The notes below the pieces were generated by a model. That model was not told the DNA's origin and did no database searches. It saw only the letters and a list, made by a program, of their open reading frames with translations. This document shows positions 40,803 to 48,952 of a DNA stretch of 64,000 nucleotides, piece by piece. Each line of letters starts with the position of its first letter. Within the stretch, counting starts at the first letter, position 1. Both the position numbers and the translations under genes were made by a program. Source of the DNA: G963674685 sp963674685 (GTDB lineage Bacteria; Lernaellota; Lernaellaia; JACKCT01); the NCBI GenBank assembly GCA_963674685.2, contig CAXXWT010000009.1, positions 186,001-250,000 of the forward strand, given 5' to 3'.

Positions 40803-41903
40803 ATGAAGTTATTGTTTCTCGGCGGCGCGGGGGAGATGGCCGCGGCCATGCTGCCTCTGATGCGCGACGACAAGGCCGTCAAGCTGGTGACTATCGCGGA
40901 TTTGGATGAAAACCGGGCGCAGGCCAAGGCCAAAGAGTTCGGCGATAAATTTCAGGCGGCCGGCCTTGACGCCACGGATCACGACGCGTTGGTCGCCATC
41001 ATGAAAAGCCACGACGGCGTCGTGAACTACGTGGGGCCTTTTTACAAATTCGAAAAGCCCTGCGCCGAGGCCGCCGTCGACGCGGGCGTTCATTACATCA
41101 GCATCGCCGATGATTACGACGCCTATCTTTCGGTGCGTACGCTGGAGGAAAAAGCGAAAAAGGCGAAGGTGAAGATTCTCACGGGTTTCGGGAATTCTCC
41201 CGGCCTCACGCAAGTGCTGGCCCGCAAGGGCTATAACTCCATGGATAATCCGCAAGACATCGCGGTGAACTGGGGCGCCGGCTCCAACGAGGCGGTGGGC
41301 CCGGCGAATATTTTGCACGTGATGCATTTCATGAACGGCACGACGATTCAGTGGCGCGACGGCGTGCACACGGCGGTGCGCGCCGGCGAGGGGCGCAAGA
41401 TGGTGGAGTTTCCCGAGCCGATAGGGCGCATTCCCGTTTTTTATACAGGACACGCGGAATCCGTATCCATTCCGCAAAACCTTCCCGGCCTGCGCAATGT
41501 GAGCCTGCACGGCGGGTGCGTGCCCACGTGGATTTTCCCCTTTGCCGCGTGGATGTCGAAAGTCGGCGTCACGAAAACCCACGAGCGGCGTTTGAAGCTG
41601 CAAAAAGCCCTCGATCCATTCATGTCGGTGTTTGCGTCCGAAAGCGATCCTGACAAATCCGTTGGGCGCGTGGAAGTACGGGGCACGGACAAAGGCAAAC
41701 CGGTATACCGGTATTACACTTATGTGGGGCATATCGCGGACATCACTTCGATACCGTGTTTCGTGGCTATCAAATGGCTGCTGGCGGGCAAATTCGACAA
41801 AAAACCCGGCGGCGTGTATTCGGCCGAGCGCCTGCTGGACAATCCGGACAGCTTCCTGCGGGAGTTGAAACGCCGCGGCCTTGAGATGGAATACCACGAG
41901 TAA
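40803..41903 (+). CDS. saccharopine-dehydrogenase-like NAD(P)-binding protein
   Basis: 366 aa. The Rossmann motif LLFLGGAGEMAAAMLPLM is at residues 3-20, and the N-terminal half follows the saccharopine dehydrogenase NADP-binding family (TIADLDENRAQAKAKEF, VVNYVGPFYKFEKPCAEAAVDAGVHYISIADDYD, TGFGNSPGLTQVLA). The C-terminal half is the family's substrate domain. Members include lysine-pathway enzymes and many of unknown substrate. It is divergent from the GH4 gene, sharing a 167-bp control region with an operator-like palindrome. Nothing points to lysine synthesis here. Confidence 0.85.
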   Translation: MKLLFLGGAGEMAAAMLPLMRDDKAVKLVTIADLDENRAQAKAKEFGDKFQAAGLDATDHDALVAIMKSHDGVVNYVGPFYKFEKPCAEAAVDAGVHYISIADDYDAYLSVRTLEEKAKKAKVKILTGFGNSPGLTQVLARKGYNSMDNPQDIAVNWGAGSNEAVGPANILHVMHFMNGTTIQWRDGVHTAVRAGEGRKMVEFPEPIGRIPVFYTGHAESVSIPQNLPGLRNVSLHGGCVPTWIFPFAAWMSKVGVTKTHERRLKLQKALDPFMSVFASESDPDKSVGRVEVRGTDKGKPVYRYYTYVGHIADITSIPCFVAIKWLLAGKFDKKPGGVYSAERLLDNPDSFLRELKRRGLEMEYHE

Positions 41904-42031
41904 AACCGGCGCAAAAATTCAATTCAGGTTTATTTATAAAATAACCAAAACCAACACTCGTCCTTGATTTTGACCGGCGAATTCCTTATGCATACGAGGC
42001 GAGTCAAAAATTTTTCGATTGTGATCTGCAA

Positions 42032-44287
42032 ATGATGAAAAAAATGAAAGTTTTGCTTGTTGTCGCAACGCTCCTGTTATTCTTTTGCCAGATTTCGTGC
42101 AAGGAAATCGAACCGCCTGTCCCCGTTGCAGTTGCGCCGGAAAAGTCGTCTCCAAAACAGGAAGAGACGTATCGATCGCTTCTTGCGGCCGTCGAGGACG
42201 CCGGGGGTGCGAAATATATCAAAACCCATGAGATCGATGATGAGGTTCGCCGGGGTCTGGAGGCCGCGCCGCCGTCGTCTTTTCAATTTCCCTGCGACGT
42301 GCCGCCGAACGCGAAGCTGCAATTGGTCTACGGCATTGCCGAACGAGACTGGCGCAAGGCCGCTGCCGACATCATTTTCACCGCCCACGTTCGCGGACCC
42401 GACGGCGTCGTCAAGCGGCTTTTTCAAAAAGTCCCTTCCGATTCGGATGTACGTAAGAAGCCCTGGCTGAAAAGCAATGTGTCTTTGTCGGAATACGAGG
42501 GCCAGAAAGTCGATATCATTTTGCAGGTCGTCAGTCGGCTTATCAATCCGAATATATCGCCGACGCCTTTCGAGGGAATTCCCGTATGGGCGCAGGCGGC
42601 TGTGGAATCGGATGACAAATCGCCCGACGCAGGCGGCCCCAATTTCTTGTGGGTAACCATCGATACCCTGCGCGTCGATCATCTGTCATGTTACGGGTAT
42701 CGACGGGGAACGACGCCATACATCGACGGGTTGGCCGCGCGCGGCATTCTGTTCGAGCAGGCCATTGCGCAATCCCCGTGGACCAGACCGTCCGTGTCGT
42801 CCATGCTATATTCGGCGTATCCTCATCAGATCTGCACGCACAACTGTTTCGGGGACAGATTCGTCATCGAGCCGGAGCTTCCCAATATACAAAAAGTGCT
42901 CGGCGATGAAGGTTATCAGACGGTCGGCGTGGTCAATAACGTGACCTTGGCCTACGACTACGGATGCGGGCGCGATTTCAACGTGTACTTTCAAGTGAAA
43001 AATGACGGCGATATATACAATGAATTCGTTAAATGGCTGAAGCCGCGAAAGAAGTCGGCGCCGTTTTTCGCGTATCTTCATCTGCTCGGAGCGCACGGTC
43101 CGTATAACTTCGTCAGAGGCGTCACGGATAATTTTATCGACAGTCAGCAGGCCTCGACCATCGAGAGGCGGTTTTACGGCCGCCACAAGCTATACAATGT
43201 CAAGAAAAAAAGCCCGGAGGAGCTTCAGGGAATTATCGACTTGTACGACGGGGAGATTCTCGCTTCGGACAATCTCGTCGAAAAGCTGATAACGCACCTG
43301 GAAACGATGGGCCTCATGCAAAACACAATCGTGATCATCACCAGTGATCACGGCGAGGAATTCGGCGAACACGGCGAGTGGGATCACGGGCATTCCCTGT
43401 ATGACGAGCTCCTCAGGGTTCCTCTCATTCTGGTGCGGCCCGGCGACAATAACGGCCGGAGGATTAAAAAGCAGGTTTCCCTGATAGATATCGCGCCTAC
43501 AATCGCGCAACTGGCCGATGTGACGCCGCCGGACACCTTCGTCGGCCGTTCCCTGCTTGGGGAAAACGCGAAAGCGTCCGCTCCGGCGTTTTCGGAGCAT
43601 ATGCTTTACGGCAGGGACAAAAGCAGCGTTCGAACTCCGAGGATTAAATATATTTTTGCCCCCGAAGGCCGAAGCCAGGAAATTTACAATCTGGCGAAAG
43701 ACCCGCAGGAAAAAAAGAACCTTTCATCCAAGAGCAAATGGCAAAACATGGCTTATGAAGTTCTTCGGGATTTTCATCGCCTGGGGCTTGGCGCGTCGTC
43801 CGAAACGGTCGTGACTTTGCTTTTTGAATCCGAATCTCCGAAGGACTGGAAAATCGGTTTTGAATCGGATGTTTCTGCAACGCCCGTTCTTGGCGGCTCG
43901 GAAGATAAAAACATCGTCTGGCGGCAATCGAAGGATTTCACAAAGGGAAATCTGGCCTTTCAAACGCAATCCGGCAAATCCATGAAGCTTATGTTTACAC
44001 TTCAAAATTCCATGAAATTGCTGAAAACGGGAATCAGTGTCGACGGCGCCGGATTGCAGGAAAAGGAATTGATCGTTGCCGGCCTGAAATTAGGCTCGCC
44101 TTTGGGCGTTTTAAATAATCTCGCCGATCCCAATATCCGGGAGTCGCTGGCTTCCCCGGGACCCCCTGAGCTTCCGCAGGGACTTGACGCTTCCGTGCGC
44201 GCATGGATTTCCAGTGCGGAATCCGGTATGAAAAAACGCGACAACGAAGAGCATCTGAAGCGAATGAAGACTCTCGGATATCTTTAG
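42032..44287 (+). CDS. sulfatase/alkaline-phosphatase superfamily exported protein with Thr at the nucleophile position
   Basis: 751 aa. The first of three close ATGs is used; the signal segment KVLLVVATLLLFFCQ is followed by a possible lipobox, QISC (Cys23). Residues 100-200 form a beta-rich domain. The sulfatase fold starts at NFLWVTIDTLRVDHLSCYGY (metal Asp). At the position of the sulfatase C/S-x-P-x-R motif it reads SPWTRPSVSSM, so the nucleophile would be Thr251, not Cys or Ser. It cannot be made into formylglycine. Later SDHGEEFGEHGEWDHGHSLYDELLRVPL gives the metal and His ligands. Thr nucleophiles are found in phosphotransferases of this superfamily (LtaS, EptA types). The last 180 residues are a separate domain. 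Confidence 0.85.
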   Translation: MMKKMKVLLVVATLLLFFCQISCKEIEPPVPVAVAPEKSSPKQEETYRSLLAAVEDAGGAKYIKTHEIDDEVRRGLEAAPPSSFQFPCDVPPNAKLQLVYGIAERDWRKAAADIIFTAHVRGPDGVVKRLFQKVPSDSDVRKKPWLKSNVSLSEYEGQKVDIILQVVSRLINPNISPTPFEGIPVWAQAAVESDDKSPDAGGPNFLWVTIDTLRVDHLSCYGYRRGTTPYIDGLAARGILFEQAIAQSPWTRPSVSSMLYSAYPHQICTHNCFGDRFVIEPELPNIQKVLGDEGYQTVGVVNNVTLAYDYGCGRDFNVYFQVKNDGDIYNEFVKWLKPRKKSAPFFAYLHLLGAHGPYNFVRGVTDNFIDSQQASTIERRFYGRHKLYNVKKKSPEELQGIIDLYDGEILASDNLVEKLITHLETMGLMQNTIVIITSDHGEEFGEHGEWDHGHSLYDELLRVPLILVRPGDNNGRRIKKQVSLIDIAPTIAQLADVTPPDTFVGRSLLGENAKASAPAFSEHMLYGRDKSSVRTPRIKYIFAPEGRSQEIYNLAKDPQEKKNLSSKSKWQNMAYEVLRDFHRLGLGASSETVVTLLFESESPKDWKIGFESDVSATPVLGGSEDKNIVWRQSKDFTKGNLAFQTQSGKSMKLMFTLQNSMKLLKTGISVDGAGLQEKELIVAGLKLGSPLGVLNNLADPNIRESLASPGPPELPQGLDASVRAWISSAESGMKKRDNEEHLKRMKTLGYL

Positions 44288-44314
44288 GGTGCAGGGTCCA
44301 GGGTGCAGGGTCCA
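44287..44314. repeat. two exact 14-bp tandem units at the 3' flank of the four-helix-bundle gene
   Basis: GGGTGCAGGGTCCA twice, followed by the hairpin GGGTC-CA-GACCC (44308-44319) and a further G-rich stretch. Related C-rich repeats lie on the other flank at 44726-44765. Confidence 0.8.
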
Positions 44315-44391
44315 GACCCCAGGGTTTGGGATTACGCGGAAAGAGATTTCATAAGAGTAATTAGCATTTTCCCCGTTTCCTGAATCAATTT

Positions 44392-44700
44392 TCAAGCTTT
44401 CTCGGCCTTTTCTTTTGTCAAATACTGCAAACGACCGGCGATTATTAAATGAGTTTCCAATTCCATTAATGAACCGTTTGCGATGGATAAATGACGGAGA
44501 TAATCTCCTCTATGTGAACGTCCGTATCCTTCAGCGATATTAGCAGCGATGGATACTCCGGATCTTTGTATTTGATTCGTCAAACCGAATTTTTCGTCGA
44601 CTGGAAAGTGTTTACTTAAACGGTACACCTCTTCCACGATATCCATTGCGCGCTGCCAAACATTTAATTCCCGATAACTTTTAACTTTTGTCCTTTTCAT
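44392..44700 (-). CDS. four-helix bundle protein (23S rRNA intervening-sequence type), interrupted by TGA
   Basis: 102 aa as read. The sequence ELNVWQRAMDIVEEVYRLSKHFP...GLTNQIQRSGVSIAANIAEGYGR is the standard family of small four-helix bundle proteins first noted in 23S rRNA intervening sequences. Family members are about 115-125 aa. Here the frame meets TGA (44392-44394) after KEKAEKA, but the same frame goes on for 19 more codons, KLIQETGKMLITLMKSLSA, to TAA at 44332-44334. That text matches the family's usual last helix (E-TGKML--L--SL). So a nonsense mutation has shortened the protein by one helix. Repeat-rich DNA on both flanks suggests the cassette moves. Confidence 0.82.
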   Translation of the reverse strand: MKRTKVKSYRELNVWQRAMDIVEEVYRLSKHFPVDEKFGLTNQIQRSGVSIAANIAEGYGRSHRGDYLRHLSIANGSLMELETHLIIAGRLQYLTKEKAEKA

Positions 44701-44725
44701 AATATCACAACCTTTAATAAATTTC

Positions 44726-44765
44726 AGAACCCTAGCCCCTGAACCCTAGAGCCTGAACCCTGATT
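44726..44765. repeat. degenerate GAACCCT tandem repeats at the 5' flank of the four-helix-bundle gene
   Basis: GAACCCT occurs three times, separated by AGCCCCT or AGAGCCT. The reverse complement (AGGGTTC...) resembles the GGGTGCAGGGTCC repeats on the other flank. Confidence 0.75.
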
Positions 44766-44818
44766 CCTTGCCCCTAAAACACCACTGAAAAAAATATTCT
44801 GATATCAATAGCGTGTAA

Positions 44819-46654
44819 CTATTCCACGGTAACGCTTTTGGCCAAATTGCGCGGTTGATCGACATCCGTGCCGCGCAGGTCCGCGATGTGATACGCCAGA
44901 AGCTGCAGGGGCACGACGTTGAGCATCGGCGCCAACAATTCCGGGCATCGGCCGATTTCCACCGAATAGTCGCTGATGGCCGTCGCCTGTTTGTCGCCTT
45001 TCGTCACGATGGACAGAATTTTGCCTTCGCGCGCCCTTGCCTCTTCGATATTGGAAAGGGTTTTGTCGTAAACGTGGGACTGGGACGCGATGGGAATCAC
45101 CAGCATTTCCTCGTCGATCAGGGCGATAGGGCCGTGTTTCATCTCTCCCGCGGCGTACCCCTCCGCATGAAGATAGCTGATCTCCTTGAGCTTCAGGGCG
45201 CCTTCCAGAGCGATGTAGTGATTCAGATGCCGACCGATGTACAGGAATCCTTTCAGGTTGCGCGTGGCTCGGGCGATCGACCGGATTTTGGATTCCCGGG
45301 AAAGAATTTCCTGGATGCGAAAAGGAATCTTGCTGATTTCTTCCAGGTGCTCAGTCGCCTGGCTTTCCGAAAGATGGCCGTTGCGCCGTCCCAGCCAGAT
45401 TCCCAACAGGAAAAGAACCGATAGCTGCGTGACGAATGCCTTGGTCGAGGCGACTCCGATCTCCGGTCCGGCGTGCGTGTAACATACGGCGTCCGAAGCC
45501 CGGGCGATGGTCGATCCCTGCACGTTGCATACGGCGATGGAGCCGGCGCCCTGTTTTTTCGCCTCCAGCAAAGAGGCCAGCGTGTCGGCGGTTTCCCCGC
45601 TTTGCGACACCGCCACGCAATACGTTCCTTTCGGCACGATGGGATTGCGATAGCGGAACTCGCTTCCCAGGTCGACTTCGCAGGGGATGCCGGCGAGGGT
45701 TTCAATGTAGTACCGGCCGATTTGCGCGGCGTGCCAGGCCGTCCCGCAGGCGATGAGAATCATGCGCTGAATCTCCCCGACTGCGATGTCGTTGAATCCG
45801 TCGCCTTCGAAATCCACGTCGCCGCTGCCCAGGTTTACGCGGCCTTCCAGGGAACTGATGATGGACTGAGGCTGCTCGTGGATCTCCTTGTGCATGAAAT
45901 GTTTATGGCCGCCCTTTTCCGCCGCGATGGGAGACCACTCGATGCGGATGACTTTCCGATGAACTTCCTCGCCGTTTTGATCGAATATCTGCACGCCGTC
46001 GGGGCCGACTTGCGCGATGTCCATATCTTCCAGGTAGATCACGCGGCGCGTGTAGCGCAAAATGGCCGGAGCGTCCGAAGCGAGAAAATATTCCTCGTCC
46101 GTGTCGCCAAGGCCTATCAGAAGGGGACTGGACTTTTTCGCCGCGATGATTCGGTCCGGGTCGTCGGCGCTGACGACCAGCAGGGCGTATACTCCCTCGA
46201 CGACTTTGAGAGTTTCCTGCACGGCGTTGAGAAGTTCCAGACCGCTTTGGCTGGCCCGGTTGATGAGATGGGCCACGATCTCCGTATCGGTGTCGCTTTG
46301 AAAGACGCAGCCTTTTTCCAGCAGTTCCTCGCGGAGCCGGCGGTGGTTTTCGATGATGCCGTTGTGCACGATGACGATTTCGTCGACCTTGTGGGGGTGG
46401 GCGTTATTTTCCGAGGGCCTGCCGTGCGTGGCCCAGCGGGTGTGCCCGATGCCCAGATGACCGGCAAGAGGTTTTTCCTTTAAGGATTCCTCCAGGTTGA
46501 TGAGTTTTCCCACGGAGCGGCGAAGGTGAATTTTCTCTTCATGGATCACCGCTACGCCGGCGCTGTCGTATCCGCGATACTCCAGCTTTTTTAAACCGTG
46601 CATGAGGATTTCAACCGCGTTTTTCTCGCCGAGATAACCGACAATTCCGCACAT
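44819..46654 (-). CDS. glmS: glutamine--fructose-6-phosphate aminotransferase (isomerizing)
   Basis: 611 aa. The start is the ATG at 46654, preceded by GGGAGG; this puts Cys2 (MCGIVGYLG) at the mature N-terminus, where it is the glutaminase nucleophile. Glutaminase motifs: LEYRGYDSAGVAV, GHTRWATHG, SDTDTEIVAHLI. The isomerase half has two SIS domains: ACGTAWHAAQIGRYYIE, VSQSGETADTLA, EIGVASTKAF, and ends ...NLAKSVTVE as in other GlmS. It makes glucosamine-6-phosphate for peptidoglycan and lipopolysaccharide. The length is normal. It stands alone, so neither an operon nor a glmS ribozyme is suggested. Confidence 0.97.
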   Translation of the reverse strand: MCGIVGYLGEKNAVEILMHGLKKLEYRGYDSAGVAVIHEEKIHLRRSVGKLINLEESLKEKPLAGHLGIGHTRWATHGRPSENNAHPHKVDEIVIVHNGIIENHRRLREELLEKGCVFQSDTDTEIVAHLINRASQSGLELLNAVQETLKVVEGVYALLVVSADDPDRIIAAKKSSPLLIGLGDTDEEYFLASDAPAILRYTRRVIYLEDMDIAQVGPDGVQIFDQNGEEVHRKVIRIEWSPIAAEKGGHKHFMHKEIHEQPQSIISSLEGRVNLGSGDVDFEGDGFNDIAVGEIQRMILIACGTAWHAAQIGRYYIETLAGIPCEVDLGSEFRYRNPIVPKGTYCVAVSQSGETADTLASLLEAKKQGAGSIAVCNVQGSTIARASDAVCYTHAGPEIGVASTKAFVTQLSVLFLLGIWLGRRNGHLSESQATEHLEEISKIPFRIQEILSRESKIRSIARATRNLKGFLYIGRHLNHYIALEGALKLKEISYLHAEGYAAGEMKHGPIALIDEEMLVIPIASQSHVYDKTLSNIEEARAREGKILSIVTKGDKQATAISDYSVEIGRCPELLAPMLNVVPLQLLAYHIADLRGTDVDQPRNLAKSVTVE

Positions 46655-46786
46655 GGGCGCCTCCCGCATCTGTTGAGATTCTTCTATCGAAAAAGATCCC
46701 ATTCTGCAATCTTTGCAAGGCTATATATTTTTCGCTAATCTTTGCGGCGCAGCTTTGCGGTCCGCTTCTTTTATCGGAGTAAGGCA

Positions 46787-47614
46787 ATGAAAAAGTATTT
46801 ATCGATTGCGGCGCTGGCGATTCTGACGGTACTGGCGGCGGTGGATGCGCGGCGCGACGCCCGGGCGGCTTCGGCCGACGGTCCCGACGCCGAAAGCCTT
46901 GTCGCCGAGGTTCTTGCGCACCCAAAGGATTTTTCCGTCGGCGCGGATGTGAGCATGACACGTTATCTGGAAAACGGCGACGTGCAAAAGGCGCAGTGGA
47001 AAATGCTGCGAAGCATTCGGGATCAAAACGACATGATGAGGTTCGAAATCCTTGAACCCAAAGAAAAGGCGGGCTCGGTACTGATTGCGCGGCGCAAGGG
47101 AGCGGTAGGCGGCAAAGAAGCGGAAATCTGGTTTTACGACGCTAAAAAAGACAAGACAAAACAACTGACCGGCCGCAAAAGATTTAAGGAGTTTATGAAA
47201 TCGGGTTTCACCTATGAGGAGATCGTGGAAGACTTTTCGCCATATTCCCACTTTCGACCGTTGTCTTTTGCCATTGTCGACGGAAAGAAGTGCCGTCTCG
47301 TCGAAGGACGGGAGAACGCCGATCCGAAAAAGCCGGGACGCCGGATTCGATTCTGGATTTCCACGGGCGACTTGTCGCTTGTGAAAATCGAATATCAGGA
47401 TAAAAAGGGCCTCCCCGTCAAGGCGATCAAAGCTTCTGGTTTTGTCGATATCGGGGGGAAAATGATGCCGCGCAAGCTGGAATTGACGCATGCGAAGGAC
47501 CGGACGAGAACGATTTTGAATGTGGACAATACGGCGATTGTCAATCAACCGGATGAAAAACTGTTCGATCACGGGTCTTTGGCCAAAAATGAACGAAAAA
47601 ACCATGACGAATAG
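46787..47614 (+). CDS. outer membrane lipoprotein-sorting protein, LolA-like
   Basis: 275 aa, starting at 46787 behind CGGAGTAAGG. A signal peptide ends near residue 28 (ARAASA). The mature part follows the LolA-like family that often accompanies RND efflux systems: AESLVAEVLAHPKDFSVGADVSMTRY, SVLIARRKGAVGGKEAEIWFYDAKKDKTKQLTGRKR, SGFTYEEIVEDFSPYSHF, LVKIEYQDKKGLPVKAI. It is likely a periplasmic carrier of hydrophobic ligands (lipoproteins or lipids), but the partner membrane protein is not in the window. The next gene overlaps its end. Confidence 0.85.
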   Translation: MKKYLSIAALAILTVLAAVDARRDARAASADGPDAESLVAEVLAHPKDFSVGADVSMTRYLENGDVQKAQWKMLRSIRDQNDMMRFEILEPKEKAGSVLIARRKGAVGGKEAEIWFYDAKKDKTKQLTGRKRFKEFMKSGFTYEEIVEDFSPYSHFRPLSFAIVDGKKCRLVEGRENADPKKPGRRIRFWISTGDLSLVKIEYQDKKGLPVKAIKASGFVDIGGKMMPRKLELTHAKDRTRTILNVDNTAIVNQPDEKLFDHGSLAKNERKNHDE

Positions 47615-48215
47615 ACACCGCGCATTGATGATAGCGATCCTGGCCTTTCTGGCGCCGGGCATCGCCTGCGGTCCGTCGCTTCAATTTGCGCCGCCTTTCA
47701 TCCTGGCGGAAGAACCGCCGGGCCTGCAACGGCTGCCCATTTCGGCGGCCATCGTCAGGCCGGCGGGATTGATCCATGCGCGGCATCGCGACACCGAGGA
47801 TTTCGGGCATACGCTTGGCCAGGCCCTGATGGCGGGATTGCGGGATGCGACGAAGGTGATGGCGGCGCGTGTTGCGGTCGTAGACGCCAAGGATCGGGCA
47901 AACGCCGATTTGATAATCATTCCGTCGAATTTTTATTATGAGGTCGACAAGGGGGATCAGGTCATGTTCAGCATGGACGTCACTCTGATTCGCGCAAAAG
48001 ACGGCAAGGAAAGCGGAATGCTGGTGGAAGGATCCTCCGGACCGGGCAAGCGCCATATCGAAACCTGGCACAGAACCGGGCGCAAACTTCACGTCATGGG
48101 CGCGTACTTGAAAAACGACCGCCTTGGACAGGCGCTGAACAACGCTCTTTTCGATCTGGTGTTCAATTACGCGAAAAAACTCGACCGCCGCCTGCCGGGA
48201 TTCCTCGATCAATAA
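47604..48215 (+). CDS. exported protein of unknown function, coupled to the LolA-like gene
   Basis: 203 aa from the ATG at 47604; an ATG at 47589 is also possible and neither has a good ribosome-binding site. The overlap with the preceding stop suggests coupling. A signal segment (LMIAILAFLAPGIAC) may end in a weak lipobox. The mature part (ISAAIVRPAGLIHARHRDTEDFGHTLGQALMAGLRDATKV...DLIIIPSNFYYEVD...FSMDVTLIRAKDGK) resembles LptE- or CsgG-like small alpha/beta folds that many outer-membrane lipoproteins share, but I do not recognise a named family. It may help the LolA-like protein at the outer membrane. Confidence 0.7.
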   Translation: MTNRHRALMIAILAFLAPGIACGPSLQFAPPFILAEEPPGLQRLPISAAIVRPAGLIHARHRDTEDFGHTLGQALMAGLRDATKVMAARVAVVDAKDRANADLIIIPSNFYYEVDKGDQVMFSMDVTLIRAKDGKESGMLVEGSSGPGKRHIETWHRTGRKLHVMGAYLKNDRLGQALNNALFDLVFNYAKKLDRRLPGFLDQ

Positions 48216-48235
48216 AATCCCGGCGCATGTGAAAA

Positions 48236-48802
48236 TCACTTCTTTGAATTTCCTGATATGCTTTTTGCCATGAGTATATCGTGCTTTCCCCGTCCGTTGA
48301 CGTTCGGCAAGACTCCGACAATTTCAAAGCCACATTTAAGGTAGAAAGAATAAGGATGATCTTTGAAGTTCCTGATTTTCCTCAATTTATCGATAACTCT
48401 CGGAAATAGATCATCGCCGCCGATGGATGTCATATTATTCATGTCATCCGTTCCCACCCATAACGTGAAGGCCCCACGGTCGGCGACGCGCAATTCCAGT
48501 TGCTCGACAAGCTTTCGCCCGATGCCGCTGCGCTGACGGTCGGGCTGGACGACCAGAGGGTGAAGTTCCCAGGCGCGGCCGTGGTAGGACTCGATGCCGC
48601 CGATCCATCCGACCAGTTCGTCGGATTCTCCAAGCGCCGCCAGACCGAAGCGTCCTTTCCCCGCGCATCTACGAACTTCCCGCAGCGCCTTTTCGTGCGT
48701 ATCCCAGCAATCCGGGGCCACGATGCGAAAGCCGTCGGTCAGTATGCGGGCGGCCTTTTCAACGAACGCCTCGTCGCCATGTGGGAAATCGATGATTCTC
48801 AT
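48236..48802 (-). CDS. GNAT acetyltransferase of the aminoglycoside 6'-N-acetyltransferase (AAC(6')-I) type
   Basis: 188 aa. The ATG at 48802 is used because CGGAG precedes it; a TTG two codons earlier is less likely. Sequence landmarks match AAC(6')-I type enzymes: APDCWDTHEKALREVRRC, LVGWIGGIESYHGRAWELHPLVVQPD, RQRSGIGRKLVEQLE (acetyl-CoA loop Q/RxxGxG/A) and FTLWVGTDDMNNMTSIGGDDLFP. The end DHPYSFYLKCGFEIVGVLPNVNGRGKHDILMAK is the usual C-terminus of this group. They acetylate the 6'-amino group of aminoglycosides, but chromosomal relatives may have other natural amine substrates. No mobile element is near. Confidence 0.88.
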   Translation of the reverse strand: MRIIDFPHGDEAFVEKAARILTDGFRIVAPDCWDTHEKALREVRRCAGKGRFGLAALGESDELVGWIGGIESYHGRAWELHPLVVQPDRQRSGIGRKLVEQLELRVADRGAFTLWVGTDDMNNMTSIGGDDLFPRVIDKLRKIRNFKDHPYSFYLKCGFEIVGVLPNVNGRGKHDILMAKSISGNSKK

Positions 48803-48952
48803 GCGCAACTCCGACGAAATTTATTTGAACGACAATAGTGGGAATATGACTGCACGATTGGGAAGTATTTTCAAGGGATTAAAAAGGTCTTTTATTGCCC
48901 CGATCCGTTGAATTCGTTACTGTTGCGTTTATGGATTCATGAAAGTGACAAA

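Noticed and set aside
40809..41897. 362-aa open frame on the minus strand
   Set aside because: A near-perfect mirror of the NAD-binding protein on the plus strand. The plus strand has a Rossmann motif and a ribosome-binding site; the mirror has neither.
46655..46786. glmS ribozyme or riboswitch upstream of glmS
   Set aside because: The leader is too short (under 130 bp to the divergent gene) and shows no conserved glmS ribozyme core that I can recognise.
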